From Pseudomonadota bacterium (lineage in GTDB: Bacteria > Pseudomonadota > Gammaproteobacteria > Steroidobacterales > Steroidobacteraceae): a stretch of DNA of 9,815 nt. A program made the translations under genes and the position numbers. Below are positions 1-9,300 of the stretch, piece after piece. The number at the start of each line of letters is the position of its first letter. The first letter of the stretch is position 1. The stretch spans positions 1 to 9,815 of the forward strand of contig JAPTUI010000668.1 of assembly GCA_028067895.1 (NCBI GenBank), in the 5' to 3' direction. The notes beneath the pieces are model-generated. The model saw only the letters and a program-made list of their open reading frames with translations, was not told the origin of the DNA and did not search any database.

Positions 1-1
1 C

Positions 2-91
2 GACGCCCAACTCGCCGCCATCAAGCAAGCACCCGCACTCGTCCGCTCATTCTTCCTCGCCCCCAGTGTAGCCTATATTACCGACTGGTAA
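2..91 (+). CDS. 3' end of an upstream gene (partial, unidentified)
   Basis: An open frame enters from the left edge and ends at TAA (89-91), giving 29 visible residues that finish FFLAPSVAYITDW. Twenty of the 29 sense codons end in G or C, as expected for a translated frame here, and the peptide reads like a genuine hydrophobic/aromatic C-terminus. The family cannot be recognised from so little. It runs in the same direction as druH and stops 63 bases before it, so it may belong to the same operon or island. A Zorya type II gene is one possibility, because Zorya II and Druantia III are reported to co-occur, but nothing in these residues shows it. The stop lies in the same reading frame as druH, and no other stop separates the two. 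Confidence 0.55.
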   Translation, partial: DAQLAAIKQAPALVRSFFLAPSVAYITDW

Positions 92-144
92 GTAAATGTA
101 CCTATTCGCGGTAGATGTTGGGACCTGAAGGCGGCAGGGGCAGT

Positions 145-150
145 GGGGGA
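145..150 (+). promoter_or_regulatory. Probable ribosome binding site of druH
   Basis: The purine run GGGGGA lies four bases before the ATG at 155. It is an imperfect Shine-Dalgarno match with short spacing. A competing in-frame GTG at 143 has AGGGG (136-140) only two bases upstream, which is too close to work well. I therefore prefer the ATG; the choice changes the protein by four residues. No convincing -35/-10 promoter pair is visible in 92-142. Confidence 0.4.
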
Positions 151-154
151 AGCG

Positions 155-3100
155 ATGCATGGGCAGTCGCCGCAACTTTTGCAACGTCTCATTTCTGAGG
201 CGGGGCTTGCAACCCCCGATGGCCGGCCGCTGCATCAGTACCGCCTCTCTCCAGAGCAGTTCGCAGAACTTGAGTGTGTGTTGTGCTCCGGCCTCGCACC
301 CGGAGACGGGAGTGTGCCCATGGGGGCTGCCTTCGTCTTTTGGGCAGCCGAGCATGTCCGGGCGCGTTTCCCGGGGGGCCAACTCACCTGGGCCTTCATC
401 TTTGGGGGCCTCGGTTTGCCGGAGGATCGCGGCCTAGGGATTGAACTCGTCAAGAGCGGTTTGCCGTGGTGGGGGCGTCGGGTCCGCATTTCTGAAGCCG
501 GTCATCGGATGTTCCTCTACACCCTGATGGCGGAAGGCGGGCTGCCCGAGGCGCTGCTGGCGCAGGCAGGGCACTACCGTCGCGTCGTCTTGGGTCTGCT
601 CGCCGATATCGAGGCCGAAGGTGGCGCCCAGGTGGCGCCATTCGCCGACCGGATCGCGGCGCGCTGGATCGTTGCGCTGCCGCAGACGTTCCAGAGCGGA
701 GATTTTGCCCGGCTCATGGCGGAGTTCGCACTGGAACTCGCCAAGTTGCGTGCGATCCTGCCCGAGGACCTACCTGTGCAAGCAGCCGAGCGATGGCTCG
801 ATGCCAATCGACCTGGCTGGAAGGCCGAACTGCCTTTGCGGCTGTCTCCGGAAATCGTCGAGCGGCTCATTCGTCCTGCTCTGCACAGTGAGCGTGGCGG
901 CCACAGCCCAACTGGCGGGCCGCTCGCGACGCGCGAACTCCATCACGGCGAGACGGGCGGCTGGAATTGGTTCGTACGGGTTGCCAATGATGGGTTTCTG
1001 CCGGACGTGCTGCTCCCGGGCGCATCTGACCTTCGCCTGCGGCTTTTGCCTTTGGGAGCGGCAGCGGAGCATGCCGCAACGCTCGTTTATTCAGCGACAC
1101 CGGATCAGGGTGGCTGGCAGATTCGTCGGTTCGGGCGGTCAGGAGCCACCCTGATCCCGCTACCGGCGGACATTCCCCTCACGCTCGGCGCCTATGCCGA
1201 CGGGCGACCGAAAGGCGAAGTCGTGATTGCGCCGGACCTGCCCTCTCCCGCGGATGCACCCAGCTTCTGGCGGGCCGCCGACCCATCGGAGGGGCAAGCG
1301 GCGCGGCGGCTGGTGCCGCAGCCCGGATCGGGTCGGGCGCGCGCGCCGCTACTGTGGCTGCTCACGTCCGAAACCGCTGAGCCGCGGGCAGCAGAGGGCC
1401 TATCGCTCGCCGGTCCTGAACCGGTCCCCGGTGGCAGACTGTGGCGGGTTGCGGGACGCGGAACGCTGAAGATCGGGACGCGGCACGTTTTCCGAATCCA
1501 AACCGAGGCGGAGACGGAACAGCCGGAGGCCCGGCTTGTGCCCGTGGGCGACGTCCTCCCGGGCTGGCGCACAGAGCGGGACAAGGGGCTTGTCTATCGC
1601 GGCATGCCGAAGCTGTTCGGCGAGACCGGCGCCGCGGGCCTGAAGCCGCTCCCCGAGCGCTCGTTGCGAGCGGTTCGGCTGAGTCGCCGGGTGCTCGGGG
1701 AGCAGATGCTGGAGTGGGTGGAACAGAATGAGGTGCGGGCGCAGGTGCGCTTCGTTTGTCTCCCGCCGACAGTGCGAATTTCGATCACCGAGGAGGAAGC
1801 CGGACGGGTGCGCCTGGTTGTCAACGGGTTGCCGAGCGGCACGCGGCTCGTGCTGCGCGCAAGCAGGGTGGAAAGGCGCGCGGACCTTGCCGGCGACGCG
1901 GCGCAGATCGTGCTTGCGGTCGGCGGCGCGCCGCCCGGCCTGCTGACCCTCCAGCTTTCGGATCCCGGTACCGGCGCGGCGTTGGCACTCGTGGCCCCCT
2001 GGCCCGCGCGCGCAGGGCTTATTCTCGACCCGAACGGTGCACGGCTCGAGCGTGATGAGCCGCTCTCGGTCGACGGGTTGCGCGGGTGGCGGGCACTGGT
2101 TCCCGAGGATGAGCCGGGCGATCTCGAGCTGCACCTCGTCGGACATTCCAAAGTGGCGTTTCCTGTCGCGGGCGAAGTATCGCTCTATCCTTATGCCCCG
2201 CTCATTCGCGCGATGCTGGCGCAGCGGGGGCCCGATGCGCAGGTGAATCTCCGCCTGATCGTCCGGGGAAGCCTGGGACGGCGCCTGGAAATCCGCCGCT
2301 ACCATGACCAGGCGATCGTCGAGGGTGACCGACTGCGGATCGGCATCGTTCGCGACACGAGACCACCACCCGAGACCGTGCTTTCGATGCAGCTTGACCG
2401 GAGCCCGCTTACGCTGCGCGCCGTCGATCTGACCGCGGCAGCAACACCCGTTGTCATCGAAGACACTCCGGAACGCAATCTGCGGACGCTGCTCGGCCCT
2501 GTGGGCGGGCCTTGGCTCATCCAAAGCAGGTTTTCTGGTCGCGTACAGCGCGCGGTGGCGTGGGGGCCATCACCGATCCCGCCATCGACGCGGGCTGAAC
2601 GAACCGCCGCTTATGCCGGAGAGTGGCAGCGATTGCTCGATGCACCTGCCGATACCGCGTGGGAGCGCTTATGGTCTCTGATCGCGAACCTCTCGCAGGC
2701 GGGCGATGCCGGGGTTGCCGACCAAGTGCAGGCGCTGGCCAAGGTACCCGCTGCGGCCGTGGCGCTCGTGATGCGCGTCCCCCAAGCGGCGCTGGCCGAC
2801 GCGCTGGCGCTCGACATGGCTGCGCCGCTGTTCTGGCCTGCGCTGCCAGCTGCGGCCTTCGTACTCGCAGTTCGTGCCGAAGTACGACGCAGCGAGGCGC
2901 GCTTCAGCGCTCTTTTTGAACCAGAAGAAGCCGCCGAGGAGGTCAGGAACCATCTTGCCAGCCGAATTGCGGCCATCTTGCTGTTGCGCCCGGAGCTGGC
3001 AGGGCATTTCGCCGCCGCGCTTTTCCAAGCAGGGTTAGCCCAAATCGCAGTTTCGTTGAGCGAAAATGCGTCGGTTCCTCGGTTTCTCTATCATGACCCA

Positions 3101-3394
3101 GTGCGAGAATTAAGGGAACTCGCGCAGCGCGCCGCGCGCCGGTTCGATCGGCTACCGAGCGGAGTTGGCCGAATCGTTCCTCTCAATCGACCAGACGGGT
3201 TGGCATTCAACCATTATGCTCAGCCCGTCATCGATGCGCCTCTGGTCGCGGCGGAGCTAGCCACCGAGCGGCGACCGGCCGCTTCGGTCAATGAGCTTTT
3301 GGATCTGATCAATCTACGTCTGGTTGATCCCGGCTATTTCGACGCAGCCATGCCAGCGGCGATCGCCGTCGCATGTAAGGAACCGAACCGATGA
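155..3394 (+). CDS. druH: Druantia type III protein DruH (orphan partner of DruE)
   Basis: This 1079-residue protein (1083 if the GTG at 143 is used) has no nucleotide-binding, nuclease or other catalytic motif I can see, no signal peptide and no clear membrane helix, so it should be cytoplasmic. Residues quoted here count from the GTG. About 1-250 look mostly alpha-helical, with conserved-looking aromatic blocks such as FVFWAAEHVRARFPG (64-78) and HRMFLYTLMAEGGLPEALL (121-139). About 260-810 are rich in short beta strands, glycine and proline, like stacked sandwich domains. About 815-1083 are again helical and alanine-rich, ending in a block around FNHYAQPVIDAPLVAAELA (1022-1040). The DruH call rests on the size and on the neighbour: in Druantia type III a large protein of unknown function sits directly before the giant helicase DruE. 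Automated annotations may call such proteins the STY4851/ECs_5259 family; I recall that name but could not check it. Its molecular role is not known to me. Codon use is less G/C-biased at third positions at the start (about 28 of the first 45 codons) and again near the end, which fits acquired DNA. Confidence 0.75.
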   Translation: MHGQSPQLLQRLISEAGLATPDGRPLHQYRLSPEQFAELECVLCSGLAPGDGSVPMGAAFVFWAAEHVRARFPGGQLTWAFIFGGLGLPEDRGLGIELVKSGLPWWGRRVRISEAGHRMFLYTLMAEGGLPEALLAQAGHYRRVVLGLLADIEAEGGAQVAPFADRIAARWIVALPQTFQSGDFARLMAEFALELAKLRAILPEDLPVQAAERWLDANRPGWKAELPLRLSPEIVERLIRPALHSERGGHSPTGGPLATRELHHGETGGWNWFVRVANDGFLPDVLLPGASDLRLRLLPLGAAAEHAATLVYSATPDQGGWQIRRFGRSGATLIPLPADIPLTLGAYADGRPKGEVVIAPDLPSPADAPSFWRAADPSEGQAARRLVPQPGSGRARAPLLWLLTSETAEPRAAEGLSLAGPEPVPGGRLWRVAGRGTLKIGTRHVFRIQTEAETEQPEARLVPVGDVLPGWRTERDKGLVYRGMPKLFGETGAAGLKPLPERSLRAVRLSRRVLGEQMLEWVEQNEVRAQVRFVCLPPTVRISITEEEAGRVRLVVNGLPSGTRLVLRASRVERRADLAGDAAQIVLAVGGAPPGLLTLQLSDPGTGAALALVAPWPARAGLILDPNGARLERDEPLSVDGLRGWRALVPEDEPGDLELHLVGHSKVAFPVAGEVSLYPYAPLIRAMLAQRGPDAQVNLRLIVRGSLGRRLEIRRYHDQAIVEGDRLRIGIVRDTRPPPETVLSMQLDRSPLTLRAVDLTAAATPVVIEDTPERNLRTLLGPVGGPWLIQSRFSGRVQRAVAWGPSPIPPSTRAERTAAYAGEWQRLLDAPADTAWERLWSLIANLSQAGDAGVADQVQALAKVPAAAVALVMRVPQAALADALALDMAAPLFWPALPAAAFVLAVRAEVRRSEARFSALFEPEEAAEEVRNHLASRIAAILLLRPELAGHFAAALFQAGLAQIAVSLSENASVPRFLYHDPVRELRELAQRAARRFDRLPSGVGRIVPLNRPDGLAFNHYAQPVIDAPLVAAELATERRPAASVNELLDLINLRLVDPGYFDAAMPAAIAVACKEPNR
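3377..3394 (+). promoter_or_regulatory. druE ribosome binding site and ATGA stop/start overlap
   Basis: AAGGA (3377-3381) lies nine bases before the druE ATG (3391-3393), which shares ATGA with the druH stop TGA (3392-3394). This fixes the druE start and implies translational coupling: ribosomes finishing druH can restart on druE. No separate promoter for druE is evident. Confidence 0.7.
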
Positions 3395-6300
3395 TCCGCC
3401 CGGGCCTCAGCGAAATCATGGAGCGGCTGGCTACACGCGCGGCTTCAGCAGTCGTGGCGCGCAGCCGCCTGAACGTACCCGCGCTCAACGCCGTGCTGTT
3501 GCGTCGGCTCGCGGCCGAACCAGGTCATGCCGATTCGTTGCTCGCCGATCCGGTGTTCGAGGCCGCGCGCGTCTGGGAACCATCCTCGCTCTGCTTGGGC
3601 GACCTGGAAGGAGATCTCCTGCACCCCGATCTCGTTGCCGCGCTTGACGGCGCGGCAACGGAGCGGATGCCGCGGGACCGAAAGCCTTTCACGCACCAGC
3701 ATCACGCCTGGCGAGCCGCTCGAGACGGCTTCTCATTCCTTGTCACCTCGGGCACTGGTTCTGGGAAGACCGAGTGTTTTATGGTCCCCATGCTGGACGG
3801 GCTTCTGCGTGACCCCGCCAAGGGCAGGCTCGCCGGGGTCCGCGCGATCATCATTTACCCCTTGAACGCGCTGATCGAGAGCCAGCGAGAGCGCCTCGCC
3901 GCGTGGACCGAGGCGCTCAGGCATCGCGTCAGCTTCGCGCTGTACAACGGACTGACACCCGAAACGCCTCGCCGGGTGACCCGCCCTCTCGCGGGTGCGG
4001 AGCTCGGGGATCGGCGGACCATTCGTGACTCCCCTCCGGCCATTCTGGTGACCAATGTCACCATGCTCGAATATCTTCTGCTGCGCGCGCAAGACCGCTC
4101 CATTCTCGAGCGGTCGCAGGGGTTGCTGCGCTGGATCGTGCTGGACGAGGCGCACAGCTACATCGGTGCCCAGGCGGCGGAGATGGCGCTGCTGCTGCGC
4201 CGGGTGCGGGCAGCCTTCGGGGTTGCCCCGGACAGCGTACAGCTGATGGCAACCTCGGCTACGATCAGCGAAGGGCCAAAAACGAGGGAAAAGCTGGCGC
4301 AATTCGTCGCCGATCTCGCCGGTCAGGACGGCGATCGCGTGCGCGTCATCGAAGGCCAGGAACGCAAAGTCGCGCTGCCCGCCGAAGGCGTCGACACTCC
4401 GCTTGATCCCGCTGGGCTCGCTGCCTGCGAACCGGGGGAACTCTGGGAACGACTGGCCCCACATCCCCGGGTGCGCCGGCTGCTGCGCGCAATGGAGCAG
4501 GGCGGGGTAAGTCTGACCGAGGCCGGGCGGCATCTGTTCGATGCCGAGGGAGCAAACCGGCGCGCAGCAATTCAGGCGATCCTCGACGCCGCAGCAGTGG
4601 CAGGAACGGCGGGCACCACCGGATCACGCCTTCTGCCCTGGCGAGCGCATCTGTTCCACCGGGCGTTGGGCGGCGTGTGGGTTTGTATCGATCCCGCCTG
4701 CCCGCACCGGGACACGGAACTGATCGAACCCGAATCGGGCTGGAGCTTAGGGGCGGTATGGTTGCGCCAACGGGACCGCTGCCTGTGCGGGGCGCCGTGC
4801 TTCGAGCTCGTCGCTTGCGATGAGTGCGGGACGCCCCACCTGCGGGCCGGCTTGGAGGCTGGTGCGGCGGCCCGGTTGGTTCCCGCACGTGCAGGCGAGA
4901 TCGACGAGTTCGCGCCGGATGCCGAACCCGACCCGGAAAGTGGCCTTCCGGTATCGCGTAACGAGGTTCTTCTGCGACCGTCGCGGGGAACAACACACGA
5001 CCGCTTCGTGCAGCTCGACAGCGGCGCGGTGTTCGACAATGCGCCGCCGGCAGGAGAGCAATGGACGGTGCTCGCGGTAATTGACGATGAGACGGCACGC
5101 ACTTGCTGCGGAGGTGCCGGGCAGGCACAGGTTTCGCCCCTGCGATACGGGCCGGCTTTCTTCCTGGGCAATGCCCTGCCGTTGCTTCTGGAGGCGCTGG
5201 CGCCGCCGATCGAGAAGTCAGGGCTGCCAATGGGCGGGCGCCGGGCGATCGGCTTTTCGGACAGCCGCCAAGGCGCCGCGCGGCTGGCTGCCAAGTTGCA
5301 GCAGGAGGCGGAGCGGACGTTGACGCGTGCGTTCCTCTACCACGCCGCGCAGGAGCAGCGCGGACCTGCCGGCGAGGAACGGGCCAAGCTCGAGAAGAAG
5401 CTTGCCGTGTATCGATGCCACCCGGACGATTTCCCTGAAGAAATCCGCCGGGTCGAGGCTGAGTTGGACGGAGCGGCACAACCGGTTCCTTGGCCCGATC
5501 TGGTGGATCGGCTCGGCCACCAGCAAGAGCTGCAGGAATTCGCCATCCAGGTGTGGCGCGAGCGGAGCCGCGGCGGCCGACAGATGGCGGAACATCCGGA
5601 GAAGCTCGCCGAGATGTTTCTCTATCGCGAGCTGTTCCGTCGTCCCCGGGTCCAGAATAACCCCGAGACGATGGGCTTACTGCGCCTGGCCTTCCCACAT
5701 CTAGAGGCGAAGGCGCGCGCGAAAGTTCCTGCCCAACTCGTGCAGGCCGGGGTGGATGAAGACGGCTGGATCGGCCTCGCGCTGGCAGCGATCGACTTCG
5801 GGTTCCGGGACAATCTGGCGGTCGATATCTCGCCGGACTGGATGGTTCGATGGGTGGCCCCCCGAGGGGGACGGCTGCGCGCGATTTGCTCTCCTGGCCT
5901 CGCGCCACGGGACTGTCCGGAGGGTACTACTGGGCATTGGCCCGCTTCGAAGCCGCATCCGGGAAATCCTTCGCGCCTGCGCCGGCTGGTTTACGCCCTG
6001 ATCGGGGGGGATTGGGACAGCCCCACGGACCAGGACCGGGCCGGTGAGGTGCTCTCGGCTCTCTGGGAGCTGATCACGGCCACAGCCGCTCGGCACATTG
6101 GTCGCGGCGCCTATCGCCTCGATTTCCGCAAGGCTGGCGTCGCGCGGCTTGGTCAGGCCTGGCTATGCCCGGTGACACGACGGATCCTCGCTTACTCCCC
6201 CGCCGGCCGCTCGCCCTATGATCCGGCGCGGACGCTAACACAGGTGCACTTTCCCGGCCTGCCGGTCGCCAATGCGGGTGGGCTCGATCCCAAGCAACGC

Positions 6301-9300
6301 GACGATGTTCGCCGATGGTGCGCGGAAGCCCCTGAGGTCGCGGCCCTGCGGTCCCAGGGTCTCTGGACCAATTTGCATGATCGAGCAGCCGAATATCCTC
6401 CGTTCTTGCGAGCGCAGGAACACTCCGCGCAGATCCCCCGGCCCGTGCTTGAGATCTACGAGGACCGATTCAAGGACGGCTTCATCAATGTTCTGAATTG
6501 CACAACGACGATGGAGATGGGCGTCGATATCCCGAACGTGGCGCTTGTCGTGAACTCGAACGTCCCACCGTCGCTGTCAAACTATCGCCAGCGAGTCGGA
6601 CGCGCCGGAAGGCGGGGGGAAGCGTCCGCGTTTGCTGCGACTTTCTGCCGCGATCTTCCCTGGGACCTGATCGCATTCGAGGGGCCGGCTCGCTACCTTG
6701 CCACGGCGATCTCCGCGCCTGCGGTGCGCCTGGACAGTCCCTCCCTGGTTGCGCGTCACGTTCATGCCGCCTTGCTCGGAGCCTTTTTGCGCGCCCGTCC
6801 CCAAGGCTTCAGTATTCGAACGTCGACGGGCGCGTTTTTCGGCGCCACCGAAGCAGCTGACAACCCGGTGGCAGAGGACGCGCTCGTCGACGCCTTCATC
6901 ACCTGGCTCCGTGATTGGCAGAGCCATGATCAGGAGCTTTTCGGTCACCTTGACGCGCTTACCCGAGGCACTGCGCTCGACGGTCGCTCCCCTGTCGCTC
7001 TCGCGGGCGCGACGGCAGAAGCACTGGAAGCGCTCTTGGGCCATTGGCGAGCGGAATACGGCGAATTGCTGTCGCGCGCCGCTGCCGCGACCGCGCTGGA
7101 GGTGAAATCCGCCTTTACCAATCGCGCGAAGCGCATGCGTGGCGAGTTCCTGCTGAGCGAACTGGCGCGGCGCGGCTTCACCCCGTCCTATGGGTTTCCA
7201 GTCGATGTGGTTTGTTTCGATCACCTGACTGGCCATGATCACGATCGCGACCCGGCCGACGGGCCGATCGCGTTCGGGGAGCCCCGGGGGGCCCCGGCGC
7301 GGACGCTTGACGTTGCGATCCGGGAATACGCTCCCGGCGCCGAGGTGCTGGTCGATGGGCTCGTGCATCTGAGCGAAGGCGTGCTGCCAGCCTGGAGCGC
7401 CAGGGCGGACGTATCCGGGCTCGAGGATCTCCAGTGGTTCTGGGAATGCCGCCAGTGCCACCGTTTCGGCCTTACCCGTCTGGTGCCGGAGGTCTGCCCA
7501 ACGTGCGAAGCACCGAGGCCCGCATCGCACCGCACACTACGGCCCTCGGGCTTCCTGGGGCGCCGAGCGCCCCACACGGGATACGAGAGCCTTGGCCACG
7601 TCCCCTATCAGCTGCCCCGGATCGCAGCCACGGGTGCAGCGTGGCAGGCACTGCCGGACCCGCAGGCCGGTCGGCTGCGTGCCGACCCGGTCGGCCAAGT
7701 GGTGACCTTGAGTTCGGGCGCCAACGGCTTCGGCTATGCCGTTTGCCTTGCCTGCGGCCGCGCCGTGGCCGAAGAGGAAGAGATATCGCACGCGGCAACG
7801 CCCATGCCTGACGCCCTGCGCAACCATATGCCTCTGGCGAGCGGCCGTGAGATGAAGCTCGTCAACGGGTATTGTCCCGGAGGTCTGACCGAGCCGCACC
7901 GGGTCCAACGCCACGTCCGGCTCGTGCATGCCACGCGGACCGACGTGCTCGAGTTGCAGCTGCCAGCGGGCGCGTCGGGAGCATCTGGGCTGGCGCTCGC
8001 GGCCGGATTGCGTGAGACTCTTGCCGAGCGCCTCGGGGCCGACGTGCGCGAGATCGGTGTTGCCGTCAGCGCCTCTCAGGGACCAACTGGGGAAGCGCGC
8101 TTGTCGCTGTTTCTGCATGATCGGGCGACGCAGGGTGCCGGTCTTGTCACGCGGCTCGCCGAGCCGGACTGGTTCTCGGGTTGTCTTTCCCACGCGACGG
8201 AACGGCTCGATTGCGTCCAGGACTGTGAGAATGGATGTACGGCCTGCGTGCTTCGCCCTGATCTCAGCTTTGCCGGGAACCAGCTGGACCGCCGCGGCGG
8301 CCTTGATCTGGCCAGAGAGCTTCACATGCGGCTCAAGCTGCCGGACGCATTGCGCGTGCTCGGGCCAGAAACCCAAATCCTCGAGGAGCCACTGGTTGAC
8401 TGGCTGGAGCGGCAGCGGCGCGCAGGTGCGCTGGCCGCCGTCACGGTGTTCCTGCACGGCCGACCGATCGAATGGGACTTTCCGGCCTGGCCTTTGAACG
8501 GCGTTCTTCCGCGGCTCAAGCAGGCTGGTGTCCGCGCTCGATTAGTGATCGACAGTACCGTGTTGACCGACCGAACGGTAGAAATCGCACAAAGGCTCGA
8601 TCTTTACCGGCTTGCCGGCCATGCGGCTCTCGCCGAGAGTGCTTCTCTACCGGTCGCCAGCGGCGCCCCAATTCTTGCCGTTGCGGAGCGACCGACTGGT
8701 CCGATCGCGATCGCCGCACCTGATCCCGCCGGTTCCGTTCCAGGCGCCGCATGGGGCCGTGGCGAGCGCATCGTCCTCGTTCGCGGGCCGATGCCCGCGT
8801 TGCCGGAGATGCGCGATATCGAAAGCAGCCGCCTCGTTTCCCTTTCGTTGGGCAACGCTTGGCTGCTGCGCCTAGCGAATCACCTCGATGGCCCTGTGGC
8901 GCAGTTTGGCCGCGCGTTCTGGAATCTGATCGGGCGAGAGAGTCCGAGGATTCTAGATGCGATGAAGATGCACGGGGTAAGCTTGGCGGATTACACCGAC
9001 CGCTACCTGGTGACACCGCTCAGCATACGGTTGTTCTTCGAAGTGCTGGCTGCAATGCCGGGGCGAGGTGAGCGCGGTCAAGTTAGTGTAACGACCGCCC
9101 GCCTCGATCGGTATGAGCAGGTTGGATGGGCGGTTTATCATTCCTTCGCCGAAGATTTGCCTCGCCGGGATGTCCTTCAGGCGCTCCTGCCTAAGGGGGC
9201 GTCAGTGATCATCCGGCCCAGGGCCGAACTTCCTCACGCGCGCAGATTGCGTCTGATACTTGGCGACGGGCGGCAAGTCACGCTCCTGCTTGACCAGGGG

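Noticed and set aside
78..104. Possible -35/-10 promoter (TTACCG, 15-base gap, TACCTA) before druH
   Set aside because: Both hexamers match the consensus poorly and the first overlaps the end of the upstream gene. It cannot be told from chance.
47..382. Minus-strand frame across the start of druH
   Set aside because: It overlaps the upstream fragment, the spacer and the druH N-terminus, and its product is unstructured and motif-free.
1400..2524. A 374-codon minus-strand frame inside druH
   Set aside because: Same reason: a GC-driven shadow with no domain and no start signal, lying wholly inside druH.
5858..5870. Palindromic CCCCCC-GA-GGGGG tract in druE
   Set aside because: The loop is too short for a stable hairpin, and the tract encodes an ordinary APRGG stretch in the DruE frame.
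4346..5908. A 520-codon open frame on the minus strand inside druE
   Set aside because: Long antisense frames are common in GC-rich genes. The product is arginine/proline/alanine-rich without motifs, and it overlaps the well-supported DruE frame.
5850..6047. Possible frameshift in druE, since another + frame is open here
   Set aside because: The DruE frame runs on without a stop and has plausible sequence on both sides (SPDWMVRWVAP before, RLRRLVYALIGG after), so no shift is needed.
7277..7297. GC palindrome GGGG-GCCCCGGGGGG-CCCC in druE
   Set aside because: It encodes EPRGAPA in frame. It looks like compositional coincidence, with no repeat copies elsewhere in the window.
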